Part shown: positions 10,890 to 20,879 of the stretch, one piece after another | Position numbering within the stretch: the stretch's first letter is position 1 | How the letters are laid out: each line of letters begins with the position of its first letter | The notes under the pieces: generated by a model | The model's database searches: none | Seen by the model: only the letters and a program-made list of their open reading frames with translations | Told to the model about the DNA's origin: nothing | Program-made: the position numbers and the translations under genes | Origin: Ypsolopha sequella | Taxonomy: Eukaryota; Arthropoda; Insecta; Lepidoptera; Ypsolophidae | DNA: 64,000 bases | Direction: 5' to 3' | Assembly (NCBI GenBank): GCA_934047225.1 | Contig: OW203998.1 | Span: forward strand, 13,965,280-14,029,279

Positions 10890-12500
10890 GGAGTGATAGT
10901 CAAGTTTATGCAAAAACACTGATAGTTGTCGAAATTGGACGGTACGGCATTTCCTTCTCGGAGCTAGTTGTTCGATGGCTCGGAACTTTCATTAGAACGT
11001 AGATACAACACGATGACGTCATCTCTTCCACATTGTTTTGATCCATGTTGCACGATAGTGCGTGTTTAAGTAACTGTGATACACAACTAATCAATCTAAT
11101 CATCTAATTTAAGACTCTAATCAAACAATACCACTAACATTATGAAAGTAACTCGTATTTAACTGAAAATGCGGGATATAAATTCGATTTATAGCCTGAT
11201 GGAGGTAAGTAAATTTGAAAATCGTACGAGGCTCCTTTACATTCACTAATTTTGTTATCCTGTATTTTATTTTAGCGTGTCAGGTTGCAATTATAAATAT
11301 CCGGGAGCCGAGCAAAGCGAAGCGGAGCAACGCAATCATTCAACTCAACACAACATAGCCTTGGGTAGACCTTTGCAGGTGTATAAGCGAATACAGACAA
11401 ACGCAAATTGTGACTTTGTTTTATATTTTAAATCCTGATTTCTTTATAATGTCTTTAGGGTTCCGATATAAAATGGAAGCCTCTACCTGTCTTAAACTCT
11501 GCATGAGCAATGGGCATGCAGATAAAATCCTGAAAGTGTGAGGAAAAAAAAAGTCAATATATTTTGAATTTAACAATCGAATAATTTAAAAAGCAAATTT
11601 TCGTTTAGATTTAAATGAAAAACTTCAAACTCGTATATACGACAAAAATGATTTTTAACACTGAAAGAATTTTTCCAAATCTTATAACTTCAGCATTTTC
11701 AAAAAAATTACTTTCAAAAAGTACTTAGGTACTTTGTTGTACCTCAACTACAAAAAGTAGCCGACCCTATTTACCTTTCCAGTCTATCAAGAGATCTGAA
11801 CACTGTAAAAATAAAAAGGTCTACATAAGAAAGGCTTCACAAAGGGATTTCCTCACAATCCTTTAAGATTCCAGTTGTCATAATGAAGGCCGTTTTGCAT
11901 GACCGGGAGAGATTACTGATATGACCCTAATAAACGTAGGGAGAGCCATAAAGACCCACTCGTTCCGAGAATAAAAAGATAATTCGCTCTTGAATAGATA
12001 AAATCGTTTATGTGGTTATAGTTAGCCAAGATGGCCGCTTTTGTCTTCTTATGAGATTTGAGGCTTAACTTGCGAGATAGCTGTAACTGGTTTCATATGT
12101 GAGGAAATATTTACGTTAATTTTAAGCTCAGTGTGGTATTTTTGAAGCTGTTCTCTCATATCGTAATACAAGTGATGGAAGGATGAAGGATTTATAAGTA
12201 TGCTCGTTTTTAATACAAAGATGAAGGAAATATGAATTTAGGAAGAAAGCAAAATTATTGTATAGTTTTATGATCATATAAATGTTTTAACGGTGACGCG
12301 TTTCAAAACTTAAACACGTGCTGTTTTGATCATTATAGATATTATCATTAGTCCTAACTTTAATAACTATTTAAAAACGGATAGACTTAAATGAATTAAC
12401 TTGCGATACGCGACATAAAGCAGTGATTGCGTCCGCTGACGATAGACACTCGCTCGCTTGAAAACGAATTCGGAAAGAATTCGAAACATGTCGCGTATTA
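10890..12500. other. Unassigned sequence
   Basis: Mostly AT-rich without long frames. 11300-11335 has a purine-rich GC patch (AGCAAAGCGAAGCGGAGC). No repeat partner was found in the window. Confidence 0.35.
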
Positions 12501-12503
12501 TAG

Positions 12504-12929
12504 TTAAGGTGATATGTAAAAGTTTTAGCGTCCCTGTTACTCCATATGCGGAAAAACCCTCGGTGCGAGAGGGACGGATTAGTGGAAAAGTAGCAAAAAG
12601 TCGGATTTTTATTAATATAAAATGTACTAAAGTCGCTATCAAAATTTCGTTAAACCAGGTCCTAGATACCGTTCAAATGCATCTAATAAAATATAATTGC
12701 AGTCCATATGTCATTCTAAATTGTCAAACCAGGAAAAGTAGTGTCGAAAACGACCTCATTTCAATAAATATTTCTATCGAGCCGAATTTCTCCAATCGCG
12801 TTTTTGTTTTAACAGATCCCTAGAAAAAGATTCCAAAAATAATATACTATTTTAACAAAATAATACATTATTTACTGAAGTAGATATGCAAGTTCTTAAA
12901 GTATCGATTTTTTTTCCGTAGCGCCTTAA
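12504..12929. mobile_element. TTAA-bounded MITE, copy 1
   Basis: Runs from TTAAGGTGATATGTAAAA to a right end with GCGCCTTAA. Related copies are at 40972-41384, 58516-58911 and 61366-61744, each bounded by TTAA, and a partial one at 24555-24870. The TTAA boundary suggests piggyBac-type insertion, but the terminal GGCGATA is not the usual piggyBac CCC end, so the superfamily is tentative. A 121-codon frame inside is not conserved in the other copies. Confidence 0.75.
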
Positions 12930-13785
12930 TGTAAGCCTATTCGTTTTTAAATAAGTAATTATGAATTCAGCTTACAGTAGTTACAAATCTAAAAAAAGTC
13001 CTATCTTTAGCAAAATAACGCAAAAATCCAGCTACTAGGCGGATGAAAGATAACTTAACTACTTATTTATACTCATACTCACCATTCTCAACCAAAAATG
13101 TGCCGATATTTCAGTAGAAACTTACCTGCAATAAAAAAAAACATTAAATAAACACAGAGTTAACGAACTATGATTGTGGATGTAAATAAATAAATTCACT
13201 TTGGAAAAGTGATAAATACCAACCCAACAAAAATAAGATTAGTGCAGCATGTAATCACCTATTGAGGATTCCGTACAACGATTTAAACAATAAATTATAT
13301 ATTTAACAGCTAGCGTACCCATACACGTAAGTTTAAGAAATTTTTTTCACTTTTACTGCTTGTAAAACACAGGTTTGAAGATTTAAAAAAAATCTTTTGT
13401 CTACCACTCTGTAAGTAAAATAACAAAAAGAGTATTATTTAGGATGTGACAAACATACAAACGGACGGACAAACTGACAACGAAATCTTAACATAAACAA
13501 TCAAGCTTTGGTGACGGAATCCTAAAAGTAAACCGGCCGGGTGTAGTACGGACATAAAGTAAAAAGATTTTATGAATAAAAAACTGCTGTTTTCGATTAA
13601 ACAAACTGAATGAAAACGTGTGAAATGTAAAACAGTCTTGTTTATTTGTATAAATATAAAACTTGTGCCTTTATTGTTATAGTGATCGATCTGAGTGGAG
13701 ACCTATTTGGTATTATTATTAGTCTCTAGTTGTTAGTTTTAAGTAATAATGTGGAAATACCAAATAAAGTCACATCACGCGAGGT
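12930..13785. other. Mostly unassigned; decayed repeat C piece
   Basis: 13450-13550 has CGGACGGACAAAC, GACGGAATCCTAAAAG and TAAACCGGCC, which look like fused end pieces of repeat C. The rest is unassigned AT-rich DNA. Confidence 0.4.
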
Positions 13786-13789
13786 CCAC

Positions 13790-14120
13790 GATATCGAGGG
13801 CATCAAGCTAAAAAGACGTATCTACTAAAATAGAAAAGTATCGACTAGGTATATATAAATATTGCTCTTTAATTATAAATACGCATTTTCATGTCGTTGA
13901 CTTGGGCATAATGGTACCTATAACCAGTGAAGCAACTGTTGCTTTTTCAGATAGATAGATAGATAGATGATAGATAGATAGATAACATCATTTATCTATC
14001 TATCTATCTAATCTATCATCATTCAGGACATCATAGAGCTAATAAATATGGAGATTCGCCCAAAAATGTCGGCGTATCGAAATCTGTAGATACGCCTTTC
14101 AGTTTGACGCCCTCGATATC
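13790..14120. mobile_element. MITE with 35-bp TIRs enclosing a GATA palindrome
   Basis: The left end GATATCGAGGGCATCAAG and right end TTGACGCCCTCGATATC are inverted repeats that continue to TACGTCTTTTT-type sequence ending in GTATCTAC, about 35 bp with few mismatches. The centre holds a GATA run (13949-13984) followed by its inverse, a TATC run (13991-14019). Confidence 0.7.
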
Positions 14121-14194
14121 ATTACATAGAGGATACTAAACAAACAGAGCAAGGACATCCATGGCATATCGTGTGACTTATTAAACACTAGCCA

Positions 14195-14607
14195 ACTGTC
14201 TTTCTGCACCTCTATCCTTCCTCTATAACGAGTGCCTAAAAACAGGAATTTATCCCAAAACCGATAAGAGAAGAAGCAAGACATTGACGCTTACAGACCG
14301 GTGGCCGTCATTCCTGCTCCCGCCAAAGTCTGGACTTGACATAGATTTAGATGGGATTTAGACTCGACTTTGCACTATTGTGGGATGTTCACATTGAGTG
14401 GCTATGCAAAGACTGGGAAGTGCATGCATTGCGCTCTCCCGTTTAGCAGCCACTCTGCCTCGGGACGTAGTACGCACGGCATACTTTGCTTCTATGCAAT
14501 CTCTTCTGGGCTACGGACTTGAGCTGTGGGGAAGAACAGAAGACTGGCACAGAGTTTTTGTCATACAGAAACGAGCGATACGGACGACAGCCCGCATCAA
14601 ATATTGA
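14195..14607 (+). pseudogene. Decayed jockey-like reverse transcriptase fragment
   Basis: Two separated pieces of one reverse transcriptase lie in the same direction. At about 14190-14250 the translation reads LSFLYNECLKTGIYPK, and in a shifted frame about 14287-14325 reads DAYRPVAVIPAPAKVW, both from the fingers region. The frame at 14398-14607 then gives RLGSACIALSRL, LLGYGLELWGRTEDW and VIQKRAIRTTARI, which belong to the thumb and connection of jockey-type elements. The palm with its catalytic YADD is absent, so an internal deletion removed it. Non-functional. Confidence 0.75.
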
Positions 14608-14639
14608 TACTTGTCGTTGTTGATTCTTGATGGAACATT

Positions 14640-14960
14640 TGCAACATATTGTAAATATTTTTTTTTAAATTAAATACACTTTAACAGCTTTTAATGTTTT
14701 TTGTTTTTTAAAAAATGTAAATTTGATAATACAAATATAACGTAATCTCAAGATATATTTCAGGTCCGACCTGGACCCGGCATCAGTTGAGTTTTAATTC
14801 AATATTTGTATTATCATATTTATCAGTATATTTACATTTAAAAAAAAACATAAAAAATTGTAAATAAAACAAATTCTTGGTTCTGTTCCACTGTTTTTTA
14901 TTAGACTAGCGACCGGTTTCGTTAAAATAACATCTTCGGGCTTTTATGATATGGGTACAA
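14640..14960 (-). mobile_element. Penelope-like terminal fragment with two hammerhead-like motifs
   Basis: Two structured motifs lie on the minus strand. The one at 14791-14747 has stem I CTCAA/TTGAG, box CTGATG, stem II GGGTCC/GGACCT and GAAATATATC. The one at 14940-14909 has CCGAAGAT, stem GTTA/TAAC and GAAACCGGTC. The same two-motif order occurs on the plus strand at 26918-27034. No protein-coding sequence. Confidence 0.55.
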
Positions 14961-15560
14961 ATCAAGAGATGGAATATTTCGTCTTTGTTTGCATTTGTGA
15001 TGTGACGACAAACACGATTTAAAAGGCGTTTTTTTAATATTTAGTATTATAAAGTCAAAGTACACTGAAATTAATAAGTAAATGAATTAAATGGAATTAA
15101 AATTGAATACTTTAAATAAAATTAGGTAAATGTTTACAAAGTCAAATATGACGATACAGCACGGCCACATTTTATTGAGCTAGGTATATTGAGATTGACG
15201 TTACCCTCCTTGTATATGTATACTACAAGTCGCGTTATTTGTGAGGCAAAACCTCCATAAATTTGACAAGAGATGCGAACGACTCTAGGGCTGTAACAAG
15301 CTCCGATCAGTTTCGCATAAACTCACGAAGAGCGCTTCATCGGTATACGTATGTGGTCCAAGTTTTAACAACCGACTCCCGGACAACATTACAGGAATTT
15401 AATTGTTTTCATGATTTAAATGTAATATAAAAATTCAAATTAAAATTGTTTATTTCTTTAAATACCAATTTTTGTACAGAATAGGTTGGTTAGCACCGCT
15501 CTTCTATAATTAACATAAATTACATTTTGCTTACGGTATACTAACAATTATAGTAAAGAT
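14960..15560. other. Unassigned sequence
   Basis: No frame or repeat recognised. Confidence 0.35.
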
Positions 15561-15561
15561 A

Positions 15562-16003
15562 TACAGGGTGATTGGAAATTGCTCTTATTCCTCTCGGAAG
15601 AAGAAACTATGATTAATTTGGAGTGATTTGACCCCTATCATTTGGGGGTCGCAAATCCGCCATTTTCGAGAAAATCGACATTCTTTGCTTTATTTATGAA
15701 ATTGCAAAATTTGGCGAATAAAAAACGCCAAAAAAAATCTTGTTGTTTTTTGGCTCGAAATTTCGCGTGAACTGATAGATTACTGATTGGTCGATCTCCT
15801 TAATGTTGAAAATCACTCAAACAATTGCAAAATCACAAGTGGCAAGTCTAACGATAACAATGAGTTAAAAATTGAACTTTAAAAATAAAAAATTCTTGAG
15901 AATGGCGGATTTGCGACTCCCAAGTGATAGGGGTGAAATTACTCAAAATTAATCATAGTTTCTTCCCCCGAGAGGAATAAGAGCAATTTCCAGTAAACCT
16001 GTA
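15562..16003. mobile_element. MITE with about 80-bp TIRs (TACAGG ends)
   Basis: The left end TACAGGGTGATTGGAAATTG and right end CAATTTCCAGTAAACCTGTA are inverted repeats that continue inward through GCTCTTATTCCTCTCGG and AATGGCGGATTTGCGA-type sequence for roughly 110 bp, with the middle non-palindromic. TA-bounded, Tc1/mariner-like in style. No transposase. Confidence 0.8.
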
Positions 16004-16149
16004 TAAACAAATTCTAAACAAAGATGTAAGCCAAAATTTACTGTGATACTTTACTAAAAAACGAAGATATTAAAATACTAAATAATCTAAATATGATATA
16101 ATGTTAATTTAAAATACTAAAATATATGTGCCAATGCTCGTAGCTGAAT

Positions 16150-16275
16150 GTCAAAAACATGTAATTTGATTTTTTTTCAGGGAATATACGCCAGTTTAGG
16201 GCATAGTTTTCATTATTTTGGTATATAAATTAACCATAATTATTTGATGATTTTTTTTAAAGAATTGGTATTACG
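16150..16275 (+). repeat. Dispersed repeat family B, partial copy
   Basis: GGAATATACGCCAGTTTAGG followed by TTTCATTATTTTGGTATATA matches the 49620-49700 portion of the copy at 49560-50010, in the same orientation. Confidence 0.6.
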
Positions 16276-16279
16276 TCAT

Positions 16280-17090
16280 TATAAAAGTGTTATGACGTGG
16301 TTATTTTATTTTATTTTATTATGATTTAAGTTAAGTTTCATTTGAATTTTTTGGTTTATAAGTTTATAACAATGTGACATGTAACTGACCGTTATATATA
16401 AAGATCTGTATCTGCACATTCACTTATTTTATTCATTATTTATGTACCTATATATACATAGAAACTACACTAAAAGTGTATATGCAAATACACTTATAAG
16501 ATAAAGAAGACCCAAGGGACTGTAAACTGCTTCTGACTTACGTAAGTTTCAGTACAAAAATTGGCTAAGAAGCTTTTAAAGTTATACAAAACTTTTAGCT
16601 TGGCGTTTACCGAAAGCTTAGTTTGCTAGAAAAAGATAACTAACTACGTACAGTCGTCTGCAGTTCAAGCTCCTTATTTGTAAACGACTTTAACGGCTAT
16701 TACGCCACAAGCCAATAGGTAGCCTGTCAAGCTGGCGTCCGTACATCACCTTTACTGCACTTATAACGAAATGATTGTTTGTAAAATTGAATACATTTAG
16801 GGATAAATTTATTATAGTCCTCTGTCACAGTATGATAGGAATAACCGGGAAATAACTAGGTCTCTACTGATATGTATGGCATATCACAATAGTATATTAT
16901 AAATAATATTTTCCGAAATAAAAGAAAAGTCCGAAAACCGAAAATGTATAAAAAGTCCTAAATCGTCAAATAGGACTTTTTCAACCGTGAGCACGTCCGT
17001 GGACTGCGGCTTAGTCTGTTGTGTTTAACGAAACGATTTATGGATGGTATTATGCAAGTATAGCATAAAAAAATAATGTTATACGACGGA
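16280..17090. other. Unassigned sequence with one small hairpin
   Basis: A perfect inverted pair AAAAGTCCTA/TAGGACTTTT lies at about 16948-16981. Otherwise no frame or repeat is recognised. Confidence 0.35.
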
Positions 17091-17094
17091 TGTG

Positions 17095-17835
17095 ATACAG
17101 CCAAGGAAACACGATATAAGGGTACGCCCCTAGTATAAAACCAACAAATCTTTTAAGTTTTTTTAAATGCAATGTTTTTGAAAAAAATTGCACTTCATTA
17201 ACAGAAACAATCATAATTTTCAGCTAAATTCTCTACTTATGCCATTTTTTGCAGTTTTAAATGGATAAATATGATCAAACTTTGTTTAGCATATCCGTAT
17301 TTACCTGTGAAATTGATATTGCCCATCATTTTCTGCTAAATATTTTACCTGAGGATATTTGAAACGAGCCAAATAAATATAAGTTTAGGAGGTCTCTTAA
17401 AAAGTATGTTTTAGACACACTCAATAATTAATCATAAACAAAGTATTATTTTTTCTTTTTTCTATAATTTTAAATAATAGAAAATTATTTATTTTGTTTT
17501 GTTACTCACGAGACTCATTCCTGCAGTCAAACTGTTTATACAGTTTTGCAGGGCATTATTTTAAAATATAAGATTTTTTCCAGATTAATAATTTAAATAA
17601 ATAAATAATAGGTTATTGTTCGGACATTTCAGTACAGAACAAGATACTATTTCGATGGAATGCTAGAATGTGCCGTTTTTAACTATTTAATTGTAATATT
17701 TTGTAAAATTTTGATATTGCCGCTTTTTTCTTTGAGCCCGGGCTTTTACAACTTTACAACATTTGACGTTTTATAATTCCATACAGCCAAAGAGGCCTTT
17801 ATCTGTCTAGTCAAAGAAAAAAAAGTATTCTGTGT
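17095..17835 (-). repeat. Dispersed repeat E, copy 1
   Basis: Blocks at 17100-17190 and 17690-17830 match 38870-39010 and 38320-38460 in reverse order and orientation, so both belong to one longer repeat. Landmarks: CAGCCAAGGAAACACG, TGGCTGTATGGAATT (reverse) and AAAAGCGGCAATAT (reverse). Confidence 0.65.
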
Positions 17836-18314
17836 CCCGTCCACAGGACGGATCTAGAGCAATTTTTCTGCTATACTGTTTTCTTCATTTCCTACGACCC
17901 AGATACCTTTTAAAAGTACTAAATATGCTATCAACTCGAAGTTCTTTTGAAAGGATTTTGGGCCGAACCCATTTTTATACAAAACTTGGGCCGCCCAAGG
18001 AGGATATAATGTGTATTAAACAGATTAAACCGATACCTTTAACCCAATTTTAAAATGAATTAAAGAAAAAGACATTTCACACCTTTTTAGGAATGCACAA
18101 GAGAACTCTAACCGTTTTTCTATAAATGTTTTTGGTGGGATAAGTCCCACAAACAACAACAAAAAAGTACCAAAATCCGTTAAAAGCAGGCTCCATCGAG
18201 GTTCACATAAATGAGCCACTGCTGCTGACAGCCACATCGGGAGATAATTAACTACCTTCGCGTGACGGACACACTCACAATACAACCTGTGTGGCCATAT
18301 ATTATGTGTTTGTT
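17836..18314. other. Unassigned sequence
   Basis: No repeat or supported coding sequence recognised. Confidence 0.35.
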
Positions 18315-18322
18315 GTATTAGG

Positions 18323-18800
18323 CAGTGGTGCCAGATTAGGCGAATTATCGCCATTTAGGCTACCTTAGGGGGTCAAATGGCAACTCAAAATCAGATCGGC
18401 TACCAGTAGCCATTTAGGCTACCTAGGAAAAAAGAACAGGCGATTTATGCTATTTCAGGATTACTCCAAATTTATTGAATAATTCCATAAAATGCTTGTA
18501 ACAAAACGTAATGTAGGTCCACAGTTCTTTCACGATGCTTGCGTTCCATTGCATCCACTAAATTTGTAGGAGTGAGATAGACAAACGCGTTTATCATAGA
18601 GAAAAAAATCTTTTTAACTCATTTTAACTCACATTTTAAGAAAGTGGCGCCCCTATTTATTTCATGACTTTATAGTTGCACTGTACGTTTCTTCTTTATT
18701 TGGGCTAAATTTAGGTTACATAGCTCAAAATGTTAGGCGATTTAGGCTACTCGGTAGTCAAAATAAGGCGAATTGAGGTAGTTGATATCTGGCAACCCTG
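18323..18800. mobile_element. Non-autonomous hAT-like element with 8-bp TSD
   Basis: A 478-bp element with ends CAGTGGTGCCAGAT and ATCTGGCAACCCTG and an exact octamer duplication GTATTAGG (18315-18322 and 18801-18808). Subterminal phrases such as GCCATTTAGGCTACC repeat within it, as do transposase-binding motifs in many hAT elements. No coding frame. Confidence 0.9.
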
Positions 18801-18887
18801 GTATTAGGTGCGTTTCGTGGTAAGTAAGACTATGTAAGTGGTAAGTGGACTGTGTGACGTGCACGCTAGAAGATGGCTTTGACTCAT

Positions 18888-19064
18888 TGAGCCGAAAACA
18901 GGCGCACGCACACAAATACGCGTACGCACGACGATCTCGGAGATAGTCGGGTGAATGACAATACGAAATTCTGCCGAGATCATCATACATACGCGTCTAT
19001 GCATGTGTTTTCGCTCCATCGTCGAGTCGGCCTTCTGGTAGTATCTATTTTGTGCTATAAGGAT
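18888..19064. repeat. Snapback repeat F, copy 1
   Basis: Arms GCGTACGCACGACGATCTCGG and CCGAGATCATCATACATACGCG are inverted around a short loop, followed by GTCGAGTCGGCCTTCTGG and TAGTATCTATTTTGTG. A second copy at 43901-44073 keeps both arms and the tail. Family unknown. Confidence 0.7.
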
Positions 19065-19069
19065 CACTT

Positions 19070-19630
19070 GCACCAACTTAACCCGGGTTAAGACGAGGCC
19101 TTCCTTCGGCAAATAGCGGTTATGCTGTTATAACCCAGAGACTGACTTTAATAACGTTATAAATCGCGTGCGCCAAACTGCGCCGAAATTATTCAGAATG
19201 TGTCTGATTTCATGATTAAAATTTATTAAAGTTACAATGAATTATTTAAGTTTATTTTTTCCACAGATTTTAATAAAGTATGTTTTCTTGCTATGGATAT
19301 TTATTTTAGACATTCAAAAGTTTAATATATCGTGTGAAAATTATGCAATTAGGTAACTGGCTTTGCATTATCTTCATTAAGGTATGAACAAATATGGACT
19401 CAAGTATTGAAAAAAGTTGATATATTTTGTTATCTTAAATAATCATAGTCAAGTAGGAATATTGATTGTGAGACAGCTGGCAACATACAGCTGTCAATCG
19501 GGATTCGTCGCGGTATTGTAGAAGTTGAGTTGTGACCAATAAAACTAATATCAAAATAACTTATTCACCTGTATTATTTATAGTATAAATATATTATTAG
19601 ACAATATTATCAATGCAAAAACTCTGCAAT
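19070..19630. other. Unassigned sequence
   Basis: No frame. At about 19474-19500 CAGCTGGCAACATACAGCTG is a small palindrome. Confidence 0.35.
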
Positions 19631-19633
19631 TTA

Positions 19634-19730
19634 GGGAGCCTGCGGGCATCGAAATAATAAGGAATGGAAGTATAAACGCGCTTGAAAATTGACGCCACTA
19701 AATAGTTGCCATGGTAGGCATGTGCTTAGT
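19634..19730 (+). repeat. Repeat G upstream of the THAP exon
   Basis: CATCGAAATAATAAGGAA followed by GGAAGTATAA and GACGCCAC matches the reverse complement of 24318-24230. The block lies about 100-190 bp upstream of the candidate THAP exon, so it may be part of its promoter or part of an element that contains it. Confidence 0.5.
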
Positions 19731-19821
19731 TATAAGTGCCGCACGTCAAGCAGTCTCGTAACAGCTGTGCGTGAAATAAGTCGTCGAGTATATACATGAA
19801 ACGTTTGAAAAAAGCCACAAT

Positions 19822-19898
19822 ATGCCTAGTTGCATTGTGAAATGGTGTTTAAGCAACTCCACAAAACATTCCAAGCGTGATGGTATAAGTTTCTATGC
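19822..19898 (+). CDS. Candidate first exon of a THAP-domain gene
   Basis: The ATG at 19822 (A at -3) opens 25 codons plus two bases that run directly into a strong donor, GTAAGTATG, at 19899. The peptide starts MPSCIVKWC and continues with a short basic stretch to GISFYA. This matches the start of the THAP domain, a C2CH zinc-coordinating DNA-binding fold: MPxC, C-x4-C, and the GxxFY/H phrase before the split FP. An intron after this FY-x position would put the remaining C and H in the next exon. I did not find that exon in the 1 kb downstream. THAP domains occur both in host regulators and in P-element-like transposases, so the owner could be either. Confidence 0.6.
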
Positions 19899-19904
19899 GT
19901 AAGT

Positions 19905-20870
19905 ATGAAAAATTACATAATTTTTCAAACATTAGTCGAAAATAAATAACCTAAGAATAATTTAAAATTAACCACATAAGTTTATAGTCAGTTGTAGCAT
20001 TTTAGTCCCTATCACGTTACAATAAAGATAACAAAAGAGTCTAAATTGCGTGGAGCTGCCGCCCTAGACATGGTACACGAGAATTGGATGGTGTTATGCA
20101 TGAAAGAGCATTCTTCATAGAGCATCTTCTAGACAAAAGCTAAACAAACTAACCATTTTTCGAGGTACATAACGGATTATAGCTTATATTACTTTTAATT
20201 CCCTTATTCGCAACTCACAGATAGATAGACCGATACCAAAAATTTTATTCATTGTTCAAAAACAAATAATGATGACTTGACAAACTTTTTAAATTTATTG
20301 TTGTTGAAATAGGTAAGTACTATGCAGATTCCAATTATATAAATATAACCTAATTTTAAAATGTTACATACCTAAATTGGTGATTTTGTATCGTTAAGTG
20401 ATCTATTCCATTGAAGTAACAATTAATGCGGGAAAATTTATTTTGCATTTCTTGCAAATGCCTTGTATCTTACGTACGTATTAATTCCAAGGTGAAGTAA
20501 AATTATATAAAAAATATTTTCAAAAATGGAACTGGTAATAAATAATTTATGCTCTTTTGTATTTCCGAAACTAAAAAGTCAGACTCGTGCACTAGGATTC
20601 CGTTCCGCAACATACGGGTACGGACCCCTTGAAACATTATGGTAAATAATTCCACTTGCAGACTGCAGTTATGAAGGACCAACTTAACTTGACACATAAA
20701 ATCTATTTAACTCTATGTACCTGATATTTGAATACACAAGTAACTAAAACTAAATCACAACAAAACAATTCTTAACACTAACGAAATAATAATATAAACC
20801 ATGTCTAAAATTTTTGAATTTTTATGTCACACATTAGATAAAAATTAATACAACTTATTCATCATAAAAT
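19905..20870. other. Putative intron or intergenic sequence
   Basis: If the THAP exon is real, this is the start of its first intron. A fragment of repeat C (AGTCAGACTCGTGCAC, 20577) is present. No downstream exon continuing with FP was found. Confidence 0.35.
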
Positions 20871-20879
20871 TACCTACGA

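Noticed and set aside
12458..12823. A 121-codon plus-strand frame
   Set aside because: It lies in a TTAA-bounded MITE and is not conserved in the four related copies.
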